The notes below the pieces were generated by a model that made no database searches, was not told where the DNA came from, and saw only the letters and a program-made list of their open reading frames with translations. A DNA stretch of 64,000 bases from NCBI RefSeq assembly GCF_007655135.1, contig NC_045133.1:24029845-24093844 (forward strand), read 5' to 3'. The position numbers were made by a program, and so were the translations under genes. Below are positions 12,421-25,661 of the stretch, in pieces (the stretch's first letter is position 1; each line of letters begins with the position of its first letter). The DNA comes from Punica granatum. Taxonomy: Eukaryota; Streptophyta; Magnoliopsida; Myrtales; Lythraceae.

Positions 12421-13064
12421 ACGAGTGTCCTTATTGGTATTCTCTAGACAAATGTATACTACATGAATTTTATGAGTATTATTCTAGACCAATGCCTATG
12501 ATATATTTATTTATTTATTTTTAAGTAAAATGCACTAGTCCCCATTTAGGTTTGACGAAGTTGCAAGCACTTAACCTTATTTGTCCAAAAAATATGCAGT
12601 TAATCCCATTTGACTTTTTCGATCAAACCATTACTTCTTAAGGAAAATACCAATTCGATCCATAACTCTTGAATTTTTTTTTCTTAAGACCATATATTTG
12701 CTTTTTACCAAATAAGGCCACCAAATTCACATAAAGCTATTTTTATATTCAAATTATTTTATTTAAATTTTAAATAAAAAATTAAAAATGAAACCAAAAA
12801 AAAATAAGCTGATTGAAGAAAGAAGAGAAAGGCCTCTAATTATGTTACTAGGAGCGGTGGTCACCGACGATGGGCCGCCACCGACCCAAAACCATTTGAT
12901 GAGGCTAGGTGGCTTAAAAAGTGAAACTGTTATCTGTGGATATAGTTTTTCATTGTATTATTGTCCTCCCCGGTGACCCTCCTCAATCCATTTATTGCCC
13001 CAAAAGAGGCATTTGTCATCCTACAAAGATGTCTACTACCACCGCCCATTCCTCTATTTATTTA

Positions 13065-13404
13065 GGAAAATTTACCTAAAATGGCCCATAGTTTATATGT
13101 TTTGTCAAATCTATCATATATTTTTTTTGTCAAATCTATCACATGATTTACTTTTTGCATCAAATCTATCCCGGCGTTATCTTTTCCGTCAACATCTAAC
13201 GGTCGTGCTGACATGGCGCCCACGTGGCAAGTGTGGTCCACTATCCCTCCACGTGCCATGTCAGCACAGTCGTTAATGTTAACGGAAAAGATAACGTCGT
13301 GATAGATTTGATACAAAAAGTAAACATGGGATATATCTGACAAAAAAACATAAGATGGATTTGACAAAACGGGTAAACCATTGGCCATTTAGGGTAAAAA
13401 CTCC
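13065..13404. mobile_element. Fold-back Mutator-type MITE with 9-bp TSD
   Basis: A 340-bp element whose ends pair over about 30 bp and whose arms continue to pair inwards. Left GGAAAATTTACCTAAAATGG mirrors right GGAGTTTTTACCCTAAATGG (reverse complement). Inner arms carry CGTTATCTTTTCCGT and its mirror, and CACGTGGCA / TGCCATGTCAGCAC. It is flanked by the 9-bp direct repeat ATTTATTTA at 13056-13064 and 13405-13413; the low complexity of this repeat is a caveat. Frames on both strands here are products of the fold-back. Confidence 0.78.
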
Positions 13405-13839
13405 ATTTATTTATTGCTTTGCTCAAAGCTTTTAACATTTTTTTCTTGTTATTTTTATTTATTTATTTATTTTACAAATTAAACGTATTAAAAAAATGAG
13501 TAAGGCATTGCATAAACATTGTGGGCCTTATCCGATAAAAAATAAATGTATGTCTTGAAAAGCAATCACTCAAAAGTTATGTCCCTAATAGGAATTTTTC
13601 CCAAAAACAAATTGGTTTGGTCAAATAAGTCGATGGGGTTAAGTGCATATTTTTTCAACAAATGGGGTTGAGTGTAATTTCTCGAAACCTCAAGGGAAGT
13701 GATTGCATTTTACCATTCATTTTTTAGTTTTTGGTGTAATGCTTATGACAATCGATTTAACTTCAAAAGTACTAGAGAGCATAAATGGGAGAAAATCGAA
13801 ATACCTTTTTTTTTCCCCTGGTGTTCACCATCCAAAAAT

Positions 13840-13982
13840 CAATGAATCTCGACTAATCAAGGATCGAGCCGGATCAATTCATTAAGAGTTAAAACTCCCC
13901 CGTCATAGATTTCTCCATTCAAAACACTAGAATTAATGAGATTATTTAAGAGAAATACGCGTCAAACCACTTGAATCAAACC
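13840..13982 (-). mobile_element. SINE family S2 copy
   Basis: Reverse-strand copy: AATCTCGACTAATCAAGGAT, GAGCCGGATCAATTCATTAA, GAGTTAAAACTCCCC, and near the head CAAACCACTTGAATCAAACC, which is the complement of the S2 A-box region. Confidence 0.6.
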
Positions 13983-14599
13983 ATATTTGTTGTCACTTAA
14001 ATTTTTTTATTAAAGCAAGTCAAATAAGTAAAACTGGCTAATAACATTCCATATAGTACACTATTTGTATCTCATGAAATATGATGCAACTGAAAAGGTG
14101 CACTATCAAAACGTCAAGGTGAGCGACAATTAATCTCATGCAATAGGCTGATAGCATACTTGATGATTTCATCGAAAAAAAGAAGAAAAAATGCACTTGA
14201 AATTGATGTAGATGACTAATGCTTTGCAGGTATAATTTGCATAGAAAAATCAACTTTGATTGAATTTAATGGCTTGTTTGGTTTGCAAATGTGATTTTAA
14301 AATCACAACTTTAACATAATTCTACTTACAACAAAACAAAATAACTCATACAAAATCAAAGAGTGTGTCCCATTTATATCACTCTTTTTCAACAACAAAA
14401 TAAAATAATTCATAGATAAAAGGTGGTTGTTTAAAACATAGAGAAAGTCCTCCTGGAAGCAGCCCCTCTACTCTCTCAAAGTACTCATACTTAGGTGGAG
14501 TATATTCACCTATCCCAGGTTAGAGCTAACTTGTAAATTCAGGAACAAGAAAAAAAAAATATTAAGAGAATCATATTATTCTAATTAGTTGAGCTTTTT

Positions 14600-15290
14600 T
14601 GTCCTTTAACGGTTCACTATAATGCAGGGTCCTATACCTTTAATCTTTAATAAAACTAAAACTGTTGTTTTATCAGTGTTAACCTAGACAAGGACACGTG
14701 TCCCTTATTTTTTCTTTATCTTTCATCCTATCCTTTCTTTTCTTCCTTTTTAAATTTAGACACAAATTTTATTATTTTTCATTTTTATCCCTTCTTTTGA
14801 TTTTTCTTACATCCTCCAAAAAATTCACATGTCTTAGCTATCTATATATTAATTAACCAGAACAGGTCACATCCTACAAAAGTAGATGTACCATTTTGAT
14901 ACTCATGCATATTTTTTTTCTCAAAATGATACCACACGCAACTTTTATTTCTATAAATTTGTGGAGAAATAACGATGAAATGAATACTATTAGAGTGTTA
15001 GAATATTTCTCCATTATGATGTCTCTGGTTTTAATAGATCCCTCAATTATTTTGTCTATCCTTTTTTAAGCAAAAAATATTGCTATTAAATCATTATCTC
15101 TCTATACATATTTATTTTTAGAATAATGTCATAACTCTAATAACAAATAAATTTATTAGATCTCAACTAATTAATCTTAAATATCATTATATATGATATA
15201 ATAAAATGAATTAATTCATTTTTTAGTAAGTATAAAATGACTTAATTTCATTTAATTTATTTATAGACTCAAGTATTCATGTATATTTTT
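14600..15290 (+). repeat. Diverged copy of the dispersed noncoding block A
   Basis: Same order of landmarks as 31075-31720 and 40400-41050: AAAACTGTTGTTT, GACACGTGTC, CACATCCTACAAA, TCAAAATGATACCACACG, GGAGAAATAACGATGAA, TTTAAGCAAAAAATATT. Clearly older than the other two copies, so this part of block A is a dispersed repeat that predates the 26-42 kb duplications. Confidence 0.65.
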
Positions 15291-16489
15291 ACTAATAGTG
15301 GCGAACTAAACTTTGTTCGTAAATTACATTCGGTACTTTATATGATAATATAGGTGTTTAGTAAGAACATTATAATATATCATTGTAATTTAAGAAGTAA
15401 CGACATAAATATATTTGCGACTAGAAGAATTGTAAGATTGTAACAACGCAACTATATAATAAGGTTAAAAAATAAGGTATATATATTTTTTATTCTCTTA
15501 TTTCCCCTTTTTTAACTTGATTTCTTTATTTTAATTCTTCCAACTCTCTATTTTATCCTTTTAAACATGCTATATAATATATAGCATAAATAATAAATAA
15601 AAATTATTTAGATAGATTTTTAACCACTTAATACTTGAAATATATATTTTATCTTTCTAATTATACATCAATATCGGTCCATCCCAACCTTAGGAGCCAC
15701 GTGACTTTGGACTTTTCCTTCAAATGACTGTTTTTTTACAATTTTCTTTTAGTTTCTATAACTTACTACAATCTTTACTTTGTTCCATTTTTTCCTTCCA
15801 ATCTTGCACTTTTTGCTCAAATACATTCCTCACTTTTTCTCTCCCTTTCGTGTAAAACTATTTAATCGTTATCCCTAAAATTTCATATAAATTTTTGTGT
15901 TGTCGTGTTTCTCTTATAATATCATTTAATTAAGCTTCTTATTTATTTTTTCGCCGCGTTCATTATATTCACAAAATTGAAACAATTCCAAAATTAGAGT
16001 GTTGAATCCGTTTTAAAATGAGTCAAGCTATATTAATTACTAATATCCGTTCTCTAACTTTGATCACATGAAAATATTAATTGCTAAAAAAAAAGTTCTT
16101 GAAGACCAGCAGCATAGCGCGGATTACTTCCCAGTTATATATAATTTCTTTTGAACAAGGAGATGCTCACCCTAGATATTTGCTCTGACACAGTATAAAT
16201 TAATTAACAAATTTTCAAAGTTTGGATTCTGGCAATGAAGAGAATGTTATGCATTGGTGGACCTTGATTAATTAATTACAACTAATTGATGCTCGCACAT
16301 TACGCATTAATATTTTATCATGATTTGTATAATCAAATATAAATAATCAACATCTATGCCAGTAATAAATATGAGTAGAAAAAAATATAATGTGTAGATA
16401 TATCAATATAATTTGTGTCTGAGATTAAAATGGTGAATTTATGACCATAAACAAATACTTATCCTAATCTTATAAAAATTACGAATAAC

Positions 16490-16513
16490 ATATATATATA
16501 TATATATATATAT
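16490..16513. repeat. (TA)n microsatellite
   Basis: Twelve TA units in AT-rich intergenic DNA. Other TA runs of similar length lie at 35727-35749, 43567-43584, 54624-54645 and 60494-60512. Confidence 0.9.
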
Positions 16514-18898
16514 TCGAGAGGGAAAAATTCAACTTATAATTGTATAGAGAGATACTGTCCGCGAATTAAAAGAGTAGGATAATTAAAACGAATAAAAAAT
16601 GTACGCACGAAATGAATTTTTATGTCATTTATTTAAAGGATATTCAGTGCATTTAACCCGAAAGATATATCTCATATAGGAGTCTAGGTAAATTATCGAA
16701 AAAAAATTTGATTTTTCAAGAAGACTCATAATTATTATATATAAATATGTATAGATAATATGGACAAATATAAGAAAGTTCATTGTATATAGTCGTAAAA
16801 AGATATCGTAAAAATTCAATTAAACAATGAAAGGTCGATTAATTTAGAGCTTATAAAACATACAGATAATTTATATGGACAAATATAAGAAAGTTCATTG
16901 AATATAGTACTAATAAAATATGGTAAAATCCAGTCAACTGAAGATGAAAGGTTGATTTACGTAGAACTAGAGGTTTCACAATTTGGCTTACGTGGCGCAA
17001 TCATGTTGTGCGCTCTGGCTTTTATATATGATTGATTGATTCTTAAAACATAATTAATTAAATGCTTGCAGTTAAGGTGAAGTTGCATAAGGGTGTACCA
17101 GTTAACTTTATGAATTGATTATTTTTCAAAAAAAAGAAAAACTTTATCAATGGATTGATCTGGGCCCGTAAGAATTCCATTTTGGTCTTGCTCCAGAAAC
17201 AGACCGACCGCCAACCTTAATTTACCGGAGAAAAGGCCATCTTCAAATAACTTCTTTCATAGTCATGAAAAGCTTACAAGAATAATTAACTTTCTTGAAG
17301 AATTATCTGAGAAGAATCTCGCATATGTAAAGAGCATACATCAAATATTCTTAAATTAAATCATGAAAGGTCTAATTACCTTGAGGATTAAAAGGTCGAA
17401 ATTCCCGGGAAGCATCTTATAACTGGGGGTGACAAAAGTAACATTCGAGCAAGAATTACTCTTGACCAAATAGGTTGGAACACTTTGTAATATAATTTCA
17501 AAGAGTTTATATGTGCTAATACTAATTACAATGTCTATGAGATTTAACTAAAGGGTACGTAATTGGTAAAACAGACCAGAAAAGACAAAAGCTTAATCAG
17601 CCGTTGAGATATATACAAATGACTTCGTCAATGAGATTTTGCATTATCAGAACATGAGTTCCTTAATGACAAACTGCCAACCGACCATGCTCACAGCATG
17701 AAGCAACTTGTTTTTATATTAATTATTTGGTGGAAAGTTTGCAAAATAATTATTTCGTGCTAGGGAGCATAGGGCCCCATAACAAGATTAGCACCAATTA
17801 AATTAAAGAAAATAAGCGAAATGAATTCATCCAAAAAAAAAAAGCGAAATGATAAGGTCGCAAGATCCGTTTGTGAGATCTATCTGAGCTGTCCACACAC
17901 CCTAATTTTATCTAGTTTCAAGTATAGTTAATTTAACTTGTACACTAATAATTTAAATCTCGAATTGAATTAATTTACTTGTTGAAAGTACGTTTTATAA
18001 GTACTTATCTAGTCCATGGCCGTTGAGAAATTAAGACGACGGAACAAGAACCAAAAGGGTTTGTTGCGAAGGTCCGATCATGAGTATATCATATACGGGT
18101 CTGCAAGAGCTATCACCAGTTGAGTTTTCAAGTTCCTATTTGCTTACACATAGCTTAATAAATGTCAATGCGATTCTTTAATCGATCTTTCTAGATTCAA
18201 ATTTGAGTCACGGATTGGAATATCTAACAGAACTAAGCTATATATCTAGTCGGTTTCAAATTGGCACGTCTATCTACTTTCACAAATATTAAAGTGTCTT
18301 TCAACCGGAAAAAAAAATATTAAAGTGTCTATGGAAAAAATTCACCTTTTGCCGTACCCAAAACGAATTCACCATACACAAAAACCGACAAAATAAAAAA
18401 GGGGAGATGTTCAAATAAGATTATTTAGAAATATTAGATATGGTGCAGTTGATAAAATATGTGTCGGCACGCAAACTTAATTATTGGTACTTTCTACCAA
18501 AAAAATTACTAGTGTATAGGGGTTCAAAATTTAGTGGAAATAATTCATGGCCAGGGCTGATCGACATCAGAGTGAGGATTAGTCAGTCTTACGCAATATA
18601 CCAGAGATATATCGTAGTCCATTGAAAAAAGAAGGTTAATAAATAGTATGAGAACATTTGACAGGGGAAGCACTATAAACAAATGGTCATGCTAATTCTC
18701 TCTTTATAAATTCTAGGAGGACAGCTACTACCTCCTGAAAAATTCTCCCCCAATGTTTTTATTAAGACAAATAAATCCTATATACTATATTTTTCTGTAT
18801 TATAATAATAATAATAATTAAAATGATAGATAAAAGGTCTCTTTATCCCAATTAATTATTAACAATGACAGCGAAGACGACTTGCTATGTGCTGCTAG

Positions 18899-19021
18899 AA
18901 GAAAGGGGAATTCGCAGCTAGTTTCACATGGAAATGAAATAATGCAGCCGGTCGATGATTGAAAGGGAAATTCACAGCTAGTTTCACATTTAAATGAAAT
19001 AATGCAGCTGGTCGATGATTG
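18899..19021. repeat. Tandem duplication of a 61-bp unit
   Basis: Two adjacent copies of about 61 bp. Both contain CAGCTAGTTTCACAT, AAATGAAATAATGCAGC and GGTCGATGATTGAA; they differ at a few positions (GGAAATG versus TTAAATG, CCGG versus CTGG). No coding frame crosses them. Confidence 0.85.
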
Positions 19022-19129
19022 AACGATGAACAGGGCATCATTTGAGAAAGGAAAGAAATCTTCTGAGCTTATTTGCTACGATCTCGAGCGATCATCTCCA
19101 ATAATTGAGGGAATTTGCTTATATAAAGA

Positions 19130-20180
19130 GATGACGGTCTTGGGGACTATTTGCTAGATTGTTATAGACGGTGCGTGTGGAAACGGGTGAAGATTGTGGC
19201 CATCATATATTCATTGGGGTAAAAAAGTATGCCATTCATAATCATTATGGTAGAAAGGATTGGAGTAAATTTAGAGAAGGGTTTTTATTAGGTTACAGCT
19301 CAAGGCCGCTTGGGTTCCACTAGGGATACCACTCAAAGCCCCTTCCGTTTTGCGTATATCTTGTAGAAGATTTTGTTTTCCGTTCCTTCTGTTTTACCGT
19401 ATCATCAAGGCAGCCTATATGTACTGAGAACGATCGCTCTGAATGGGATAACACAACTCAACCAATTCCTCTCTTGTTTAATGCGATTTTTACGTGGTAT
19501 CAAAGCGGATTATGCTTTCGCATGCCCGTGTAGGCTCGCGACACGTCAAATCTCTTGACGATTTCTAGTAGTTGAGCGTCTCCTCTCAGGCCCAAGTGTG
19601 ACATTTATTGTCAATTGTCGTCCCTCCTCCTCCTGAACTCGTAGTCAATTCTTGAGGGCAGATTATTCAAGTCCACGTGGCACTTGTTGGTGAAATGTCA
19701 AAGCCACACGTTGCTATGTGAGGACGTGTGTTGAAAGTTAATCCCACACGGAACTTTTTGGTTGGAAATTGACCTAATCGCTTATAGACCCAGTGATATT
19801 TCACATGGACGGAAGCATATTCAATCTCAACTCATTACAACGACACAAGTTTCTACACATCGTCAAATGGCCGACTTGTTTATCAAAGCAGTCGGTCGAG
19901 ATCGTTTTCGTTTCCTACTTGACAAGTTGGGAATTCGTGACCCTCAACCTCCAACTTGAGGCGGATTGTTACCGGATTGTTACTGAGATATTCTCTTGAA
20001 GACTATCGAAGACATAGTCTCCCGTGTATATCTCGTTGTATATTGATAGGTAGCGTATAACTTGTAGAAGATTTTGTTTTCTGTTCCTTCTCTTGTTTTA
20101 TCCTTTTTATGTAATCTCATCTTAGAGAACCCTTTCCAATGTTTCTTTTCTGTAATATTTTTCATTGAGCATTCTATACT
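19130..20180 (+). mobile_element. Degraded Ty1/copia retrotransposon remnant
   Basis: Pieces of a copia-type polyprotein in the right order but broken. About 19220-19315 reads GRKDWSKFREGFLLGYSS, like the integrase-end motif of plant copia elements. About 19830-19959 reads STHRQMADLFIKAVGRDRFR then FLLDKLGIRDP and a stop, the typical C-terminus of copia RNase H. GTGGTATCAAAGC at about 19495 resembles a primer-binding site for initiator tRNA-Met (TGGTATCAGAGC). CTTGTAGAAGATTTTGTTTT near 19362 recurs near 20056, which could mark LTR remnants. The internal region is mostly missing and carries stops; it cannot be autonomous. Exact LTR borders were not resolved. Confidence 0.72.
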
Positions 20181-21133
20181 TATGTCTAGGCAATGACCAA
20201 ATCCTTATTGCTTGTCGAGGGGTAGGGGGGGGAAGGGAAGGGTTAAAAGTGAAAACAACTTTTGAAAGAACAAAAGTTGTTGACGACAATCTTCTCGCAC
20301 CATGCGAGTGTGCTGATGATAAAAAGAAAACTAAAGAGGAGAGCACTCACGAATAAAAAGGTCACTAGTACCAAAGATGATCACTTTAATGGAAGAGCCA
20401 ATGCTAATAATATACCAAACGTGCATTACAAAAAGGAGAAATGCATGATTTGTGCTCGTCCATATAGATCGAAAGCTGATAAGTTTCGCACGGTATGTAT
20501 TATCCACTCGATATGGTAGACTTTGAAAGGCTTGGTGAAGGAAAAAGGACTAGGATCGAACTAAAACGAATTGGTTCTTTCAACTGTGTTAGTATTTCCT
20601 CATTACATAGTGAGCAATTTAACGAAGTCCCTATTTGATAAATTGTTGCGTCGGCTCTTGGTCTCTGATCATCTCTCAATATCGACCAACTTTTCAATCT
20701 TGTTGATTTGCGGTGTCCTCGCATTTGCAGCTTCTGTTTATGTTCAATCACGAAAGGAGCTTTATGTGCAAAATTGTGCAATCAAAAGGAAAAAGGAAAA
20801 TGAAGAGCATAAATTATCGGATAGCGATCATTCGTAAGTGAATATTGCATCAGAATCCATTGTTGACTAAAGCCACTTGCCCGGGTCATGTCACTATGCT
20901 CCCAAACAGTGGATATGAAATTTTCTTGCCACATTCAATGCAGTGAGACCCCTTTATTGAACTTACGAATCGCGTTCAAGTTGAAAATTCGATACATGTA
21001 TTATGTATGAACCTAGTTTTGTTATTCGATACGCATACTTATAAATCATTAGCAGGTTCGACCTAGTTCTGTAATTGGTATGGACAATCCTTCACGAGAT
21101 GTTTCACAAATTGAAATTTTTGCTTTTTCAGCG

Positions 21134-21303
21134 TGAACCATAGCATCCAAGAGCCCAATTGAGCCCGGATTAATCCAGTCGAGTCAGGTCGGACCACTAA
21201 CCGGTAAAGCTCTCATAGCATTATTTTTCTCCATTCACAAGATTCGAACTCGAGACCTTCGTCTAAGGGGAACAATCGCCGAACCGCTCGAAACAATCCA
21301 CGT
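21134..21303 (-). mobile_element. SINE family S2 copy, well preserved
   Basis: On the minus strand: TTTCGAGCGGTTCGGCGATT (A-box side), GGTCTCGAGTTCGAATCTTG (B box GAGTTCGAATC), GTGAATGGAG, and a tail with GACTGGATTAATCC. One of the least eroded copies and useful as a family reference. Confidence 0.72.
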
Positions 21304-23559
21304 ATTTCTAGTAATGACAAACTGAAATGTGTTACATCTTTCCTTACGAGTAAGTTACAAAATTAAATGCTAAATAATCCTAAAAAAATTTCTATTGATG
21401 CCAATGTGTGGAAGGCGGCTAACTGCGAATACCACGTCTGTCTTGAAAAATAAACAAGATAGCATGATTTTAGCATGTCCTAACACAATTTTCTAAAAGT
21501 TAACATCCACTAACACGAACTTTCTTTTCTTGTGCCTAATCTAGCACAAGTTTTTCCTAAGGGTGTTAAAAAATGGTGCCACATCAAATTTCCGTCGCAC
21601 TTTACGTGAAGTTACGTTGTATTATATAGTGAAAAAATTCAAAATTCCCTGCTATTAGTGAAACTATAGCAAACTATGATGTCTTATCATAATAATAAAA
21701 AAGGCGAAATACTCTATTGTACGGTGTAACTTCCGCTTCCTATATTCCAAGACACTTGATGATGGTCCCATTAACCGAGAAGTCACAAATAATCATTCAA
21801 TGAATATATGTACTTCTCATTTTCCAAATATAATATATTTAGTTCAACTTCTCCACATATTATATGAAATCCTGTTATCCTGATTGCATTTTGTAATGGA
21901 ATGTACCAATTCCCAGATGAAATCTGAATTTTACGAAGGGCGCGTCGTCTCAGTAGTCCTTAATTAATAGTCCATAATTAACGAAATAAATAATCTGTGT
22001 TTTGCTTGATCGTGAACCTTAATGCTTGGTCCTTGCATTAATTAATATAATATTATTTATTGGGAAAGAAATTAGTATTATTCAATTATTCAAATCATTC
22101 CCAGGTGGCCTATATATTGTAATATTTAATTGATTAACGGGGAACAACTAAGTTGATGACAAAATTTCAACAGAAAATGTGTGCGCTAGCCTTTTCGTAT
22201 CTTTGTGATTTGCATCATTGTTGAAATTCGAAAAATTAAACTTCCATCCCCGATATTTTCTCATGAATCCCAATTTCACTCCATTTCCTTCTTTCAAATG
22301 TTCAAACATGCAAGACATATTTTGGTTATAAAAATGACCATGAAACTAGTAAATGAATAAGGAAATGGAAATAAAAAGGTACGAGATATCCAAAAATTAA
22401 ATCTAAAACATCATGGTTGGATTTCAGGTGAGTACGTGAGTTGCTATAATACACTCTTGTCATCCGAACACCGGTGTCCAAATATATTATTTGGAGATTC
22501 AAAATATTGATAAGGGAAGCTTCATTTACCTATAAATATAACAGGGTTGGAGGGTTCGTTTGTCGGAAAGATTCATGGTCGTGTCTGCTTCATCCGAGAA
22601 ATTTTGTGAGAATCCCCATGAAACTGCCGCTTCTCGAAATGCTTGGAAACAGTGAGTTTGATGCAATGAATCTCGGGCAGAGGGTCACCGTCCGATACAG
22701 TTAGCCCGCAGATCCCATTGGAGCCGCCGTACGTCGGGATCAGGTCGGTTCAGACAGCAGATAAAATGGAAATCTCAGCATGGTCCCGGTTTTCGAGTCC
22801 TTCGGGACATTGTCTCTGACATGTGTCGGTTAATTCTTATTGACGGGAGATCGTAGTACGATACTAGAAAAGGAAAATAAAAATGGACACGGAAAAATCA
22901 CTTACGAAAATCGAACGGACAACATCTTAATTTTAGGTGAGGATATAGGATAGCAGTATGTTTATTTCCCAGTCCATTGCTCTTATTGACTATAACCTCC
23001 ACTGAATCTTTCTCAAGAGTGTGTTCCGATTACGTAAGAATTAGTTTAAGAGGGAATCTTGCTTTATTTGGTTTTACAATCAATTTTTAACTCTACTCTA
23101 CTCAATTCCACTTATCTTCAATTCAACACCACAATTATTACTTCTCCATTTTTCTTCACTTTTTTTAACCATTCAATTTAATTTTTAATGTTAAATTCTC
23201 TCAACTATTAATTACTTTTTTCATAATTCAACAGCACAATTATTACTTTTTCTCAAATATTCATTACTTTTTCACATTTTTTTTCTCGTAATTTAACAAC
23301 ACAATCATTATAAATCAATTAAAACCAAAACTCAACTCTAAAAGCAAACACAATAATATGTCTATATGCTTAGATTTAAGAGGGGAAAAATCGAACAAAC
23401 TTCATTAATAGGGTCTTGGGTCTTGTTAGTTAATTCTATATGATTTGCCGAATCTGATGAAATAACCTCAATTTGGATATGACTAGTGACTTGGTTAGGG
23501 TGAGACTTGAGACAAAACAATCATCAAAAACAGTTTTGAAGGCTTACTGATAAATATTG

Positions 23560-23724
23560 GTTCAAGTAGTTTAACGTTTGTTTCTCTTAAATAAAATTTC
23601 AAGTTTGAGTCTTGTGAATAGAGAAAATCATTGATTGGGAGAGTTCTACCCCTGAGTCAGCAGACTCAATTCGAAATGGATTAGTTGGGGTCCGTTGGAC
23701 TTCTAAATATCATGGTACAAAAAA
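23560..23724 (+). mobile_element. SINE family S2 copy
   Basis: GGTTCAAGTAGTTTAACGTT, TTCAAGTTTGAGTCTTGTGA, GAGAAAATCATTGATTGGGA, GGATTAGTTGGGGTCC, then AAATATCATGGTACA and an A-run. Same order as the copy at 8561. Confidence 0.65.
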
Positions 23725-24216
23725 AGGTTTTGAAGGTTCATTGCATGGAATTGATTAGAAGGGAGGTGTACACGATCATCACATTTTGAACCTACATTCT
23801 AATATATATATTTTTTCAAACCTATGCTCTGATATATACCATGCGATATTTTAAAGATAGCCATAGCCTTTTAATTTTAAAAGTTAATCTTGTCACATAT
23901 GATGTAAATTATTTATTCTATTGTGTTAAGGAACTACGCTAGGCTCAAACCCGGCCTTGCTTCAACTTGACAAGTTGTTTCTTCACGACATTAGAAACTT
24001 GGACAACACGTAGAGGTCATAGAATTATCCATAAGAGAGAGATTATTAACTCAATGTTCAACATAAGAACATTAGTTAACACAAGAATGCGACAGCAATC
24101 TAGCATTCAGATGCGTAAGCGGAAGGCGAGAGTAAGCCGAAGAGAAAATTATTACCTTATATGCCTTTATGCTCATAACAGGCACAAACATGGAATGGCA
24201 AAGAGGTCTTAATGCA

Positions 24217-24327
24217 ATAATATAACTCGCTCATATCCAATCGAGAGGTTTTAAATTCAATCCTCACTAGTGGTACTTCTTGTACCATTTACTAGACTAT
24301 TGAGTTTTTCTTATAACCGATAAAAAA
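24217..24327 (+). mobile_element. SINE family S1 copy, short
   Basis: TAACTCGCTCATATCCAATC, TTTTAAATTCAATCCTCACT (eroded B box), TTGTACCATTTACTAGACTA, TTCTTATAACCGATAAAAA. Shorter and more eroded than the 8318 and 55945 copies. Confidence 0.45.
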
Positions 24328-24829
24328 ATAAAAACAAAAACAAAAACAAGAAGAAAAAATCATGGACCACCATATCAAAAATAGTAGGGAAGTCGGCTTA
24401 CCTATCAAAAATGATTACGGAAGCCGAGGTTGAGATGTGTGGGCTCCAATTATCAGGGCAAGAAGATGTGGGTTCTGATTATTTATGTCATTGGTAGGCG
24501 ATAAATGGGTTTGCCTAAGGCCCACGATCAATCAAATGGCCCAATCTTTCAAATTGGGTGGGCATGCAAGATGTTGCTGCGACCATTTCATGCCCTTAAG
24601 TTTGTATCGTGTATCTGTGAACGAGGAGTTTAGTGCAATGATACCCCGTTGTGGCTCGTCCATAAGATGTTTTTCGAATGCATTTTCGACCCTAATAAGT
24701 TTCTATTTAGTGTCTCTACGGATACTAAGTTGATCAAGCATTGCATTTATTTGCTTAATATGACCCCCAAATTTCTCTCCCAAGCTGATTTCACGTAAGT
24801 TTAAGCGAATAGGTTGTTGAATCAATACA

Positions 24830-25145
24830 TCTTATAAATTAATGGATCTCCTTTCAATTATTTCATGTGGGACAAACCTCACGTGGCAACATGTTATTCT
24901 ATACGTTTCACGTGCTCATAACTACCCGCCCTTACCACGAGATCCTTTGGGCCTGGAGTGGTGCGAACTCGCGCATACGCGCTTGAGCATGCATGTGTGT
25001 AACCTAACTCTGATATCATATGTTGAACAAATTTATACGAGTTCGGATTTATTTGCGACCAAAAAATGTAAGCTAATAAATTATTGAACCCATATCTCTT
25101 ATAAATTCATGGATCTCCTTTCAATTTTTTTCACGTGGATAAATC
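24830..25145. repeat. Direct repeat flanking about 210 bp
   Basis: CTTATAAATTAATGGATCTC and the following CTTTCAATTATTTCA at about 24830-24880 recur as CTTATAAATTCATGGATCTC and CTTTCAATTTTTTTCA at about 25095-25130, both followed by CACGTG or similar. The span between has TGATATCATATGTTGAACAA, a phrase common in plant repeats. This may be a small duplicated repeat unit; type unresolved. Confidence 0.55.
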
Positions 25146-25507
25146 TTTGCCCCTTTACTTCTAATAATGACCTTAGGATTGAAAAGCAACATGAAGTGAA
25201 GGCCAGCATTTTACGGTGCTTGTTGACCGAACACCATGATGGCTGTTGACGCAATATAAAAATCAAGGTGCGAAACGAGAGTAAATATTCCATAAGTATT
25301 ACTTAATCACTTAACTATATAATATTCAATCAAAATACTTGAAAGTGGGAAACTGACCTTATAATGAATCCATAGATTCTCACTCACAAATATTCTGATT
25401 GATTATTACTCATTTAGAGCAAATAAATAACACTCAATCAATACTTTTCGCAAAACGAGAGTTGCGATAATCCTTATAAAGCAAAAATCTTATCTATAAT
25501 CAAAGTT

Positions 25508-25661
25508 GATTGGTCCAAATGGTTTGGTACTTGTTCTCCTTAAATAAGATCTCGAGTTTGACTCTTACGAACGGAGAAAATCCACGCTGGGAGACTCGCT
25601 CAATAAATAGTTGGAGTTCAATTAAACTTTCTAATATCAAGATTCAAACTGAAAAAAAAAA
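25508..25661 (+). mobile_element. SINE family S2 copy
   Basis: TGGTCCAAATGGTTTGGTAC, GATCTCGAGTTTGACTCTTA, GAGAAAATCCACGCTGGGAG, then a shortened centre and AAGATTCAAACTG with an A-run. The copy has lost part of the middle. Confidence 0.62.

Larger units (their letters stand above)
13405..18898. other. Gene-free, very AT-rich intergenic region
   Basis: No supported gene in 5.5 kb. It holds an S2 SINE at 13840-13982, a MITE-like segment starting GGCTTGTTTGGTTTGCAAA near 14271, a diverged copy of the dispersed noncoding block (14600-15290) and a TA microsatellite at 16490-16513. A short repeat, GGACAAATATAAGAAAGTTC, occurs twice at about 16761 and 16878. Frames are short and family-less. Confidence 0.5.

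Noticed and set aside
20165..20840. Cluster of short frames, one with CMICARPY, considered as a zinc-binding protein fragment
   Set aside because: Only two cysteines, no second pair and no splice-linked continuation.
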